A stretch of DNA of 64,000 bases from Bacteroidota bacterium (GTDB taxonomy: Bacteria > Bacteroidota > Bacteroidia > Chitinophagales > Chitinophagaceae): NCBI GenBank assembly GCA_026391455.1, contig JAPLEH010000070.1, positions 1 through 64,000 of the forward strand. The letters are read 5' to 3'. The notes beneath the pieces are model-generated. The model worked only from the letters and a program-made list of their open reading frames with translations. It ran no database searches and had not been told where the DNA came from. Each line of letters begins with the position of its first letter. The stretch's first letter is position 1. The position numbers were made by a program, and so were the translations under genes. Positions 18,355-27,132 of the stretch are shown one piece after another.

Positions 18355-18540
18355 ATGCATGTGCCTTTTGGGTTTCTCAAAACCCGGTTATCCATAATCG
18401 TTGGGGATCAATGGTCTGGCCGCTGGCAGACCCCTTGGCGCCGGACCTTACCAGCCCTGATACCACAAAAAGGGTAGGGAATCAGGGGTGGAATAGGGGA
18501 TAAAATCTGAAAATTACCACAAATGGGGTATCTGGGATTT

Positions 18541-18591
18541 AATGGTTAATACGTAACTTCATGCACGCAAATTTGCGTGTCAGTAACCATT
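18541..18591. promoter_or_regulatory. Nested palindrome upstream of the surface-protein cluster
   Basis: A perfect 16-base palindrome CACGCAAATTTGCGTG (18564-18579) lies inside a wider inverted pair AATGGTTA (18541-18548) / TAACCATT (18584-18591). It ends 15 bases before the ATG at 18607. It may be an operator or a 5' leader stem. The remaining 18355-18540 between the lon terminator and this element shows nothing clear. Confidence 0.45.
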
Positions 18592-18606
18592 AAACTACTT
18601 CCCTTT

Positions 18607-19875
18607 ATGAGACGGTTGATTTTATTCAGCTTCCTAACCTTCGTGTATGGTCATGTCCGGTCTCAGAATGTGGGCATTGGCACCACAACCCCCGCAGCAA
18701 GATTGGATGTAAAAACCACTTCAAACTATGTGGGTCAGTTTAATGGCACAGCCCCGATGTATATGGGTCTTTTTGAAGACAATATATACAAGGGATATCT
18801 CGGCTCTTATTCCGGCGCACTAGATGATATTGATTTTGGAACCGGAGCTGGAAATACAACAGGTAAATTGCATTTTACCATACAGGCTAACCCCCGTATG
18901 ACGATCGACAATTCAGGTAAAGTGGGTATTGGTACCATCACTCCGGCTCATCTTTTACATATTAATGGTGGCGATCTGTTTGTACAGTCCAGTTCCGGTC
19001 TGATCCGCCTTGGCTATGCTGGTGCTAATGAATGGCAAATGGCCACTACGGGTGCCGGCGCTGATCTGCGTTGGTATACTACTCCCGATGGAGGTACCAC
19101 TATTACCCCCCGTCACTATTTCAGTCAGAATGGGAATGTGGGTATTGGTGGATTCAGCGGACCTGGAGTACCATTGGGCCGGCTGGATGTGATCGGTGCA
19201 GGTACTACATCCAGCACCAACACCTTTATTCTTCGCAACAGCCTGCTCGATACCATCATGCGGGTTCGGGATGATGGCCGGATGGGGATCGGGTATAACA
19301 GTACTACTTATGGCCGAACCATCAATCTGGGAGGAACGGGTATCAACTTTTATACGGCGAATGAAGCGGGATTTGGCGGAGCCGTTTTTCCCACTGATAC
19401 TTCATTGGTAATTTGGAGTAATAGCGGGTTGAATAACTACCTGATTTTTCAGCCTTCCTGGGGTAATACAGGTGTCGGCACCTATTCTCCCAATGCAAAA
19501 TTTCACGTGAATGGTACGATACTGGTGGGCGGTACTAACCAGCGTATCGCCACCAATTATGAAGTGAGCGTGGACGGTGAGATCATGTGCGAAAATCTGA
19601 CTATGCAGAACAGCACCTCCTGGCCCGACTATGTGTTCGAAAATGATTATAAACTGATGCCCCTGGCCGATCTGGAGAAAAGCATCCGCGAAAACAAACA
19701 CCTGCCCAATGTGCCTTCCGCTGCGGAGATCAGTAAGACCGGCATTAATATGCAGGTGATTACTAAGGCACACATGGAAAAGATCGAAGAGCTTACCCTG
19801 TATATCATTCAACTGAAAAAAGAAATTGACGAGTTACGTGGAGAATTAAAGAAAATAACCCCCGTTTCAAAATAA
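18607..19875 (+). CDS. Tail-fibre-like secreted protein, copy 1
   Basis: A 422-residue protein starting at the ATG at 18607 with a signal peptide (MRRLILFSFLTFVYGHVRSQ). The mature N-terminus has NVGIGTTTPAARLDVK, a motif repeated later as VGIGTITPAHLLHINGG and TGVGTYSPNAKFHVNGT. These are beta-helical units like those in Bacteroidota and phage fibre proteins. The C-terminal part, SVDGEIMCENLTMQNSTSWPDYVF, then LADLEKSIRENKHLPNVPSAAEI, ends in a coiled coil (KIEELTLYIIQLKKEIDELR). This tail resembles phage tail-fibre or intramolecular-chaperone-type ends widespread in this phylum. An adhesive surface role is inferred. It is followed by a close paralogue. Confidence 0.75.
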   Translation: MRRLILFSFLTFVYGHVRSQNVGIGTTTPAARLDVKTTSNYVGQFNGTAPMYMGLFEDNIYKGYLGSYSGALDDIDFGTGAGNTTGKLHFTIQANPRMTIDNSGKVGIGTITPAHLLHINGGDLFVQSSSGLIRLGYAGANEWQMATTGAGADLRWYTTPDGGTTITPRHYFSQNGNVGIGGFSGPGVPLGRLDVIGAGTTSSTNTFILRNSLLDTIMRVRDDGRMGIGYNSTTYGRTINLGGTGINFYTANEAGFGGAVFPTDTSLVIWSNSGLNNYLIFQPSWGNTGVGTYSPNAKFHVNGTILVGGTNQRIATNYEVSVDGEIMCENLTMQNSTSWPDYVFENDYKLMPLADLEKSIRENKHLPNVPSAAEISKTGINMQVITKAHMEKIEELTLYIIQLKKEIDELRGELKKITPVSK

Positions 19876-19941
19876 AACCAAACATCTTGGAATCTAACCA
19901 TTCCGGCTTGTATTAATAACCATAAAATGCGCACTTCTATT

Positions 19942-21219
19942 ATGAGAAAATTACTTGCTTCCAGTATTACACTGGTATTCATGAACGCCGCTATTTCACA
20001 GAATGTTGGTATCGGTACAGTTACCCCCGCTGCCAAACTTGATGTGAAGACCACCTCCAGCTACGTAGGTCAGTTCAATGGAGCCGCCCCTATGTATATG
20101 GGTATTTTTGAAAACGATATTTACAGGGGCTATTGGGGCTCCTATTCCGGTAATGCGGAGGATGTGGACTTCGGTACCGGATCGGCTACTACCGGCAAAC
20201 TTCATTTAACCATACAGGCGGCCCCCCGTTTAACCATCGACAATTCAGGTAAAGTGGGAATTGGTACCACCACTCCCAGTCATCTGTTTCATGTTAACGG
20301 CGGAGACCTGTTTGTACAATCCAGTTCAGGGCTTATCCGCTTTGGTTATAATGGCGGCAATGAATGGCAGATGGCCACTACCGGAGCCGGTGCCGACCTG
20401 CGCTGGTACACTACTCCGGATGGAGGTACGACCATTACTCCCCGTCACTATTTCAGCCAGAATGGTAATGTGGGCATCGGCGGATTTTCCGGTCCTGGTG
20501 TGCCGATTGGCAGGCTGGATGTGATCGGTACAGGTACAACATCTTCCACCAATACATTAGTACTGCGCAATAGCCTGGGAGATACCCTGCTGCGTGTGCG
20601 TGACGATGGCCGTATGGGTATCGGATACAATGGCACCAGCTATGGACGTGTAATGAACGTAGGTGGTACCGGTATTAACTTTTACACTGCCAACGAAGCA
20701 GCTTTCGGCGGGGCCGTATTCCCTACAGATACTTCACTTGTAATATGGTCAAACAGCGGTGCAAATAATTATCTCGTATTTCAACCATCCTGGGGCAATA
20801 CCGGTGTGGGTACTTATACACCCAATGCTAAATTTCATGTGAACGGAGCGCAATTGATTGGAGGGAATACTGCACGTATTGCCGTCGGATACCAATTAAG
20901 CGTGGACGGTAAGATTATCGCTGAAGAAGTAAAAGTACAGTTGAGTACCTCTTGGCCCGACTATGTATTTGCAGACGATTACCGCCTGATGCCGATTGAA
21001 GATCTGGAAAAAAGTATTCGTGCGAATAAACATTTACCCAATATTCCTTCTGCAGCAGAAGTAACTGCGGAGAAAGGAATTCAATTGGGTGAAATGAACC
21101 GCAAACTGGTGGAAAAAGTAGAAGAACTCACTCTTTATATCATACAATTGAAGAAAGAGAATAATGCACTAGAGAGCAGGCTGACTGAAATAGAGAAAAA
21201 AATCTCTGGTAATAAATAA
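19942..21219 (+). CDS. Tail-fibre-like secreted protein, copy 2
   Basis: A 425-residue tandem paralogue of the preceding gene. Long stretches are identical in protein (for example the LRWYTTPDGG and GNVGIGGFSGPGVP region), though the DNA differs at many silent sites. The ATG at 19942 gives a signal peptide matching copy 1 (MRKLLASSITLVFMNAAISQ); another in-frame ATG lies at 19927. Divergence is concentrated at the C-terminus: the coiled coil here is KVEELTLYIIQLKKENNALE and the linker contains EKGIQLGEMNRKL. It lies 66 bases after copy 1. The two may assemble together as a fibre, which is inference. Confidence 0.75.
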   Translation: MRKLLASSITLVFMNAAISQNVGIGTVTPAAKLDVKTTSSYVGQFNGAAPMYMGIFENDIYRGYWGSYSGNAEDVDFGTGSATTGKLHLTIQAAPRLTIDNSGKVGIGTTTPSHLFHVNGGDLFVQSSSGLIRFGYNGGNEWQMATTGAGADLRWYTTPDGGTTITPRHYFSQNGNVGIGGFSGPGVPIGRLDVIGTGTTSSTNTLVLRNSLGDTLLRVRDDGRMGIGYNGTSYGRVMNVGGTGINFYTANEAAFGGAVFPTDTSLVIWSNSGANNYLVFQPSWGNTGVGTYTPNAKFHVNGAQLIGGNTARIAVGYQLSVDGKIIAEEVKVQLSTSWPDYVFADDYRLMPIEDLEKSIRANKHLPNIPSAAEVTAEKGIQLGEMNRKLVEKVEELTLYIIQLKKENNALESRLTEIEKKISGNK

Positions 21220-21254
21220 TCAGTCAAATCGGTACTGATCCTATTATTTACCGG

Positions 21255-21276
21255 AACGCTCCTACGGTGAGCGTTT
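21255..21276 (+). terminator. Possible weak terminator hairpin
   Basis: Stem AACGCTC / GAGCGTT with a seven-base loop, 35 bases after the second tail-fibre-like gene. The following tract is only moderately T-rich, so termination may be partial. Confidence 0.4.
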
Positions 21277-21315
21277 AGCTATTATTCTTTCAGTTTGTAA
21301 ATATGAATAAAGGGT

Positions 21316-23991
21316 ATGAATCGTCCTGATAAATTCTCCTGTACAACTGTTGTACGGCTATGGATCATTCCATTGGTATTTTGTTGTGGGCTGCTTTTGG
21401 AAACAAATGCGCAGAGCCATATCGATATCATTAAGAATGCACCCAGAGATGCAACATTTGCCCAGATTGATACGCTTGTCAGCCGGTATTTTCGCGACAA
21501 CCCCGAAGTAAAAGGAACAAAACAATGGGAGCGCTGGAAATGGTATGCGCAAAGTCACCTTGATATGGATGGAAAAGTGGCCAATATCACTGCTCGTAAT
21601 ATGGAAGCATTACAGCAGATGAATATTCACACTACCAGCTTTACCAACCCTGCTGCCGGTGTAAGTGCCACCGGCCGGTTGAATGGAGACTGGTCTCCTC
21701 TCGGGCCTTTCGCAATTGCCGCACCTGCCCAGAACTATTTAGGTCGTGTAAACTGTATGGCTTTTCACCCTACTATTGCGAACACGATCTTTGCAGGCAC
21801 ACCGGGTGGCGGATTATGGAAATCCACTACCAATGGTACCAACTGGACACCATTGACAGATGGACTTCCTTCAAGTGGTATATCCGGAATTGCCATTGAT
21901 CCGAACAATGCCAATATTATGTATGTGCTCACCGGTGATGGTAATGGTGGTAATCAATGGGGCTATTATGTAAAAGAAACCGGTTGTGGTGTATTTAAAA
22001 GTACAGATGGAGGTGTAACCTGGTTTACTACCGGACTCAGCTGGTCGCAAAGCCAGGTGAGGTATGGATATAAACTGATCATACATCCCACCAACTCTAA
22101 TATTTTATTGGCTGCCACCAGCGATGGTATCTATCGTACCACAAACGGTGGAGGTATCTGGACGCAGGAAATAGCCGGCGAATTTCAGGATATTGAATTC
22201 AAAGCCAATGATCCTACGATGATATGTGCTACGCGGTATGGGTTTTCCAACTTATATGTTTCTACCGATACGGGTGATACCTGGGTTGCAAAGGCTATTC
22301 CCGGTGGAGCAATTACCCGGGGCGAAGTGGAAGTGTCTGATGCCAATACCGGTCTGGCTTATTTATTATTAGGACCGCAATCTACCGGTTCATTCCGTGG
22401 ATTATATACGTACAACTGGAATACAGAAGTTTTTACGCTTATTACCAATACCCCCAATCTTTTTACCGGAGCTGCATCAGGTGCCGACAACGGTGGTTTT
22501 CCGTGGTGGGCAATCGGATTGTGGGTATCACCCACTAACGCCAATAATATGCTTATGGGTGGTGTTATTGGCCGCAGGAGTACCACCGGAGGCACCACAT
22601 GGGTGGCAGATAATGATATATTACATGCAGACAGTCATGGTTATTTCTATAATCCGCTCAATGCAACGGTATTTGCCGTGAATGATGGCGGAGTATTCAG
22701 AAGCACCAATAATGGAGATACCTGGACTAATATCACCGGCAATATGCAGATCACCCAATACTACCGCATGAGCGGCGTGGATGGCAACTCCAACATATTA
22801 CTGGCGGGTGCACAGGATAATGGTCATCATTTACGTACCACGAATACCACCACCTATAGTCATGTAATTACTTGCTGTGACGGGATGGACAATGGGATCA
22901 ATTACAGCAATACAAATATCATGTATGGCTTTACTCAGTACGGCGGCTTGAATAAATCAACTGACGGAGGGGTAAGTTTCTTTGGTATTTTCCCGGATAT
23001 AGCCAGTGGCAGTGAACCCTGGGTGGTACCTTTTCTGGTACACACCACCACACCTACTACATTATTCTATGCTTCAGAACTCGGTTTGCTCCGTCATACA
23101 GCCAGTGGGGAACCCACCAATGCCTGGACCAACCTGGGCGGTGGTGGACTCACCAGCGACTTTGCTATGGGCACGAGCAATACCGATCGTGCATATATTG
23201 CCGGCGGTTCCACCATCCGGCGTACAGATAACCTGAGTAATGCTGCACCCACCTGGACTATAAAATCTGGAAATCCCGGATGGCCAAACATTTCAGGTAC
23301 TTCCATTACCAGTATTGATGTGAATCCGGATAACTCATTGGATGTATGGATCACTTTCAGCGGTTATAATAGTGCCACCAAAGTAGCACACTCCACGGAT
23401 GGCGGTGATAACTGGGTCAATGAAACTGATAATCTTCCCAATGTACCGGTTCATGTGATCAAAGTGCAGGACACCAATGGTTCTCCTGCCGGAGCCGTTT
23501 ATGTAGGAACGGATATTGGTGTTTTCTACAGAGACAATGTAAATACGGGTGGTCAATGGATTCAATATGGAAATGATCTGCCAAAGACCATTGTTACTGA
23601 TATGGAAGTAAACGAAACAGCAGGAGTGATTACTGTTTCCACTTATGGACGTGGATTCTGGCGATCGCCTTTGTTCTCCGGTTGTGATGCGAACCTGACT
23701 CTTTCATCTTCGCTTACCGGCAATCAATATCACCAGGCATCATCCACCATTACATTCAATAGTACGATCGTAGGCGGGGCCGGCACACAAATTCTGCTAA
23801 AAGCAAATTCAAGTGTAACCTTGAATCCGGGTTTTGAAATAAAAGCGGGCAATGAGATGAAAGCATTTATCGGACCATGCAGTGCGGATAACCCGGTGTT
23901 CAGGATTAATAATACATCACCTATCCTTTTGCCGGCCAGAAGAACCGATACAGATAGCCTTCGTGCGGTAAAGCCGGAGGGAAATGAATAG
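21316..23991 (+). CDS. Secreted beta-propeller (sortilin/BNR-like) protein A
   Basis: An 891-residue protein with a signal anchor or peptide (LWIIPLVFCCGLLLETNAQ). A helical N-terminal region follows, with QWERWKWYAQSHLDMDG (about residues 75-90), then NGDWSPLGPFAIAAP. A long propeller has repeated Asp-box-like blades (STTNGTNW, KSTDGGVTW, RTTNGGGIW, RSTNNGDTW, HSTDGGDNW). The last 70 residues form a C-terminal module (GCDANLTLSSSLTG to LNPGFEIKAGNEMKAFIGPC) shared with both neighbours. No catalytic residues are identifiable, and neuraminidase activity should not be assumed from Asp boxes. It is probably exported; no classical type IX sorting tail was recognised after the module. First of three paralogues. 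Confidence 0.75.
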   Translation: MNRPDKFSCTTVVRLWIIPLVFCCGLLLETNAQSHIDIIKNAPRDATFAQIDTLVSRYFRDNPEVKGTKQWERWKWYAQSHLDMDGKVANITARNMEALQQMNIHTTSFTNPAAGVSATGRLNGDWSPLGPFAIAAPAQNYLGRVNCMAFHPTIANTIFAGTPGGGLWKSTTNGTNWTPLTDGLPSSGISGIAIDPNNANIMYVLTGDGNGGNQWGYYVKETGCGVFKSTDGGVTWFTTGLSWSQSQVRYGYKLIIHPTNSNILLAATSDGIYRTTNGGGIWTQEIAGEFQDIEFKANDPTMICATRYGFSNLYVSTDTGDTWVAKAIPGGAITRGEVEVSDANTGLAYLLLGPQSTGSFRGLYTYNWNTEVFTLITNTPNLFTGAASGADNGGFPWWAIGLWVSPTNANNMLMGGVIGRRSTTGGTTWVADNDILHADSHGYFYNPLNATVFAVNDGGVFRSTNNGDTWTNITGNMQITQYYRMSGVDGNSNILLAGAQDNGHHLRTTNTTTYSHVITCCDGMDNGINYSNTNIMYGFTQYGGLNKSTDGGVSFFGIFPDIASGSEPWVVPFLVHTTTPTTLFYASELGLLRHTASGEPTNAWTNLGGGGLTSDFAMGTSNTDRAYIAGGSTIRRTDNLSNAAPTWTIKSGNPGWPNISGTSITSIDVNPDNSLDVWITFSGYNSATKVAHSTDGGDNWVNETDNLPNVPVHVIKVQDTNGSPAGAVYVGTDIGVFYRDNVNTGGQWIQYGNDLPKTIVTDMEVNETAGVITVSTYGRGFWRSPLFSGCDANLTLSSSLTGNQYHQASSTITFNSTIVGGAGTQILLKANSSVTLNPGFEIKAGNEMKAFIGPCSADNPVFRINNTSPILLPARRTDTDSLRAVKPEGNE

Positions 23992-24056
23992 AAATGAAAA
24001 ACAGCTTAATTTATAATAACTAATTTACTTTAACACACCATACCTAAACTGTTTTT

Positions 24057-27000
24057 ATGATCAAAAAAAGTTGTTACCTGGTCTTTGTGTTGCTCTGTCT
24101 TTGTTATAATAAACAAAGTGCAGCGCAAAAGCATATACCACAAGACCTGCAACAGCAATTACGGGGCAAAACTAAGCTGAGCGACATCATGCAGGTGGTG
24201 GATGCCTACTACGATAATGGTAAAAAGAATATAGCACGTGATGAAGAGGAAGGCGAAGGCGTGGATGAATCCAATGAATATGTACACTGGAAAAGATGGG
24301 AGTGGTGGATGAGCAGCCATCTTGATGCAAACGGCAATTTTGTTCCCAATCTCAACCGGTTGAATCATACCGCCCTGTATGCAGAAGATCGTAAATGGGG
24401 CGCTGCTCTCAACGAAGCCTTGCAACAAAACAGAAGTATGGCCCCGCAACGCACTGCACAGGAAAGAGAACAAATGGCTATGAGTGGAAGGGCCGGGGGC
24501 GGAGGAGAGGAGCCGAATCAGTTGTCAAATGGCGATTGGTCACTCATTGGCCCCACCGCAGATGGTACCGGGCCTGGTGATATTAAAGGACTGGGAAGAT
24601 TCGACCGCATTGCCTTTCACCCTTCGGATGCTAATACTTTTTATGTGGGTGCACCTACCGGTAATCTTTGGAAAACTACCAATGGCGGAAGTACCTGGGC
24701 CAGCGTAACAGATGGATTGGCCAACCCGGGTGTAGCAGGTATTGCTATCAGCCCAACCAATGGGAATATTGTATATATGCTTACCGGTGACGGTGACTCT
24801 TATAATCCCGGGTATTTAGTGTATGATTATGGTTCATCACGTGCGAGTATCGGTGTATTCAAATCAACAGACGGTGGTAACACCTGGAACGGTACCGGAG
24901 CCCTTTACACGGGTGGTGATTATGAAGGACACCGCTTAACCGTTTCACCCACCAATGGTAATTATTTATTCGCCACTACCAGCCAGGGTATTTATCGTAC
25001 TACCAACGGAGGTACTACCTGGACACAGGTAAAAACCGGTGAGCATTGGGACATTGAATTTAAACCCAACAATGATTCAGTAGTATATGCCACCAGCGGA
25101 TCTGCCATATTTTATTCCACACAGGGCGGGCGTAGCGGCACCTGGCTTACCGCCACTACCGATTTTTCAGTAGCAGCCGCCAGAAGAATCGAACTGGCCA
25201 CATCACCCAATAATCCAAACTATGTGTATGCACTTTGTGGTGCAGCCGGATCTGGTACATTTACCGGCATATTCAGAAGTGTAAACAGTGGGGTGGATTA
25301 TACCCGGAGAACGAATACGCCTAATATTTTAAACAGTTCCACCACGGGTACCGGTACCGGTGAGCAAAGTGATTATGATCTGGGTATTTGTGTAAAGCCA
25401 ACCGATGCAGAGCGGATTGCCACCTGTGGATTATGTGTTTGGAGAAGTAATGGATCAAACGGAGGCTCAGCGATGGTTTTTTCAACGGTCTATCGGGAAA
25501 GTTTTGGACCAGGCAGTGCTTATATACATCCGGATGTACATGATGTGGAGTACAACCCACTCAATAATATTCTTTATGCTGCCACCGACGGAGGTGTGTA
25601 TCGCAGTTCCGATGATGGCGTTAACTGGACTAATATTTCCGCCGGATTGACCACCAGTCAGTTTTATGGAATGGCTATGCGTGATGCCGATGCAGATGGT
25701 GATGGGGATGGCGCTGGTTTTCTTGCCGGCGCACAGGATAATGGAATGAAATACCGCTCCAATACCGGGCCTACCGTATTTGCGCATGTAATCTGTTGTG
25801 ATGGCTATGGCACAGCAATAGATGCCGATGATCCGAATGTACTCTACATGAACATTAACAGCAGTTTTTTCCGTTCATTGGATGGAGGAGTTACTGCCAC
25901 GGGTTTGCTTAGTGTTACTTTTTTCTCTCCGATATGTGTGGATTATACAGATCCGGATACGATGTATATTGGCGGCAGCACTACACGAAGATCTTTCAAT
26001 GGCACAGCCGCTTCACCCACCTATGCCAACTTTGCCGGCAACACCCGCAGAGTACTTACCAATTGTCCCTCTAATCAGGCAAGGTTATATGGCAGCGCAG
26101 GTACCAATGTAATTCGCAGTGATGACCGTGCAGCAACCTGGGTGACGAAGAGTGGTAACCCCGGATGGCCGGTCGGTACATTTACACTCAACGACATTGA
26201 TGTGTTTCCCACCAACTCACTGGAAGTGTATGCCAGCTTTGGCGGCTATTCGGCGGGTAATAAAGTAATGCGCAGTACGGACGGTGGAGATAACTGGACC
26301 AACTGGAGTGGCTCCTTACCCAATGTACCTTGTTATGGATTGGCTGTAGCCACCGAAGGGGTATATGTGGGCACCGAGATAGGTGTTTATTTTCGCAGTT
26401 ACACCATGACCGATTGGGTGCCATTCTACAATGGCATGCCCCGCACACCGGTAACTGAACTGGTGGTGAATAATAATGGATTGATCTACGCCTCTACTTT
26501 CGGAAGGGGTACCTGGCTGGGCAACCGCAGAAGTACATGCAACAATGTGGTGACGATAAGTGGCAGTCGCACTGGTCAATATTATTATGAAGCCTCCAGT
26601 GGCGTAAATGCCACTATTACCGCCACGGGCTCTTCAGGGGATGAAATTTTTTCTCAGGCCGGAGACTCCGTTGTGATGCGTCCCGGATTTGAAATGAAAG
26701 CAGGAACTTATTTTAAAGCTTATATCGCTCCCTGTAGTAATGGGGGAATACCGGTAGCTTCACGCAATGGTGCAGCAAACAACAATGTGGTGATGGCGCC
26801 GCGTATTAATGAAGTAAAACCCGGAACAAAAAATCCGGCAAGTTCAACTAATTATTTCTCCATCGCTGATGGAAAAATTGAATTCAGTATAAAAGAAAAA
26901 GGCACCATAGAAATGTTTGGCAAACAAACAGACGGAACCTGGAAATCATTTTATCCGCCGCAAACACTGTATCCCGGATTTTATCATTTGCCTGCACCCA

Positions 27001-27059
27001 ACGCATTTACGGGTGAGGTAAAAGTGAAATTCAACCGATCAGATTTGCAACGCCTGTAA
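24057..27059 (+). CDS. Secreted beta-propeller (sortilin/BNR-like) protein B
   Basis: A 1000-residue paralogue of protein A. It has a signal peptide (SCYLVFVLLCLCYNKQSAAQ), the same helical N-terminal region (HWKRWEWWMSSHLDANG), a Gly/Glu-rich linker and NGDWSLIGPTADGTGPG. The propeller has Asp-box-like blades (KTTNGGSTW, KSTDGGNTW, RTTNGGTTW, RSSDDGVNW, RSTDGGDNW). A DADADGDGDGAG stretch, perhaps a calcium-binding loop, lies near residue 545. After the shared GFEMKAG module it alone carries a further ~90-residue domain ending LYPGFYHLPAPN and KVKFNRSDLQRL, which might serve as a sorting or anchoring domain. It is 65 bases downstream of A. Confidence 0.75.
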   Translation: MIKKSCYLVFVLLCLCYNKQSAAQKHIPQDLQQQLRGKTKLSDIMQVVDAYYDNGKKNIARDEEEGEGVDESNEYVHWKRWEWWMSSHLDANGNFVPNLNRLNHTALYAEDRKWGAALNEALQQNRSMAPQRTAQEREQMAMSGRAGGGGEEPNQLSNGDWSLIGPTADGTGPGDIKGLGRFDRIAFHPSDANTFYVGAPTGNLWKTTNGGSTWASVTDGLANPGVAGIAISPTNGNIVYMLTGDGDSYNPGYLVYDYGSSRASIGVFKSTDGGNTWNGTGALYTGGDYEGHRLTVSPTNGNYLFATTSQGIYRTTNGGTTWTQVKTGEHWDIEFKPNNDSVVYATSGSAIFYSTQGGRSGTWLTATTDFSVAAARRIELATSPNNPNYVYALCGAAGSGTFTGIFRSVNSGVDYTRRTNTPNILNSSTTGTGTGEQSDYDLGICVKPTDAERIATCGLCVWRSNGSNGGSAMVFSTVYRESFGPGSAYIHPDVHDVEYNPLNNILYAATDGGVYRSSDDGVNWTNISAGLTTSQFYGMAMRDADADGDGDGAGFLAGAQDNGMKYRSNTGPTVFAHVICCDGYGTAIDADDPNVLYMNINSSFFRSLDGGVTATGLLSVTFFSPICVDYTDPDTMYIGGSTTRRSFNGTAASPTYANFAGNTRRVLTNCPSNQARLYGSAGTNVIRSDDRAATWVTKSGNPGWPVGTFTLNDIDVFPTNSLEVYASFGGYSAGNKVMRSTDGGDNWTNWSGSLPNVPCYGLAVATEGVYVGTEIGVYFRSYTMTDWVPFYNGMPRTPVTELVVNNNGLIYASTFGRGTWLGNRRSTCNNVVTISGSRTGQYYYEASSGVNATITATGSSGDEIFSQAGDSVVMRPGFEMKAGTYFKAYIAPCSNGGIPVASRNGAANNNVVMAPRINEVKPGTKNPASSTNYFSIADGKIEFSIKEKGTIEMFGKQTDGTWKSFYPPQTLYPGFYHLPAPNAFTGEVKVKFNRSDLQRL

Positions 27060-27132
27060 GTAAAAATGATGTTGAAGCAAGTGTCAGCACGGCTGTGATG
27101 TACTATTCTTTTGGACCTCAAAACATGTAAAC

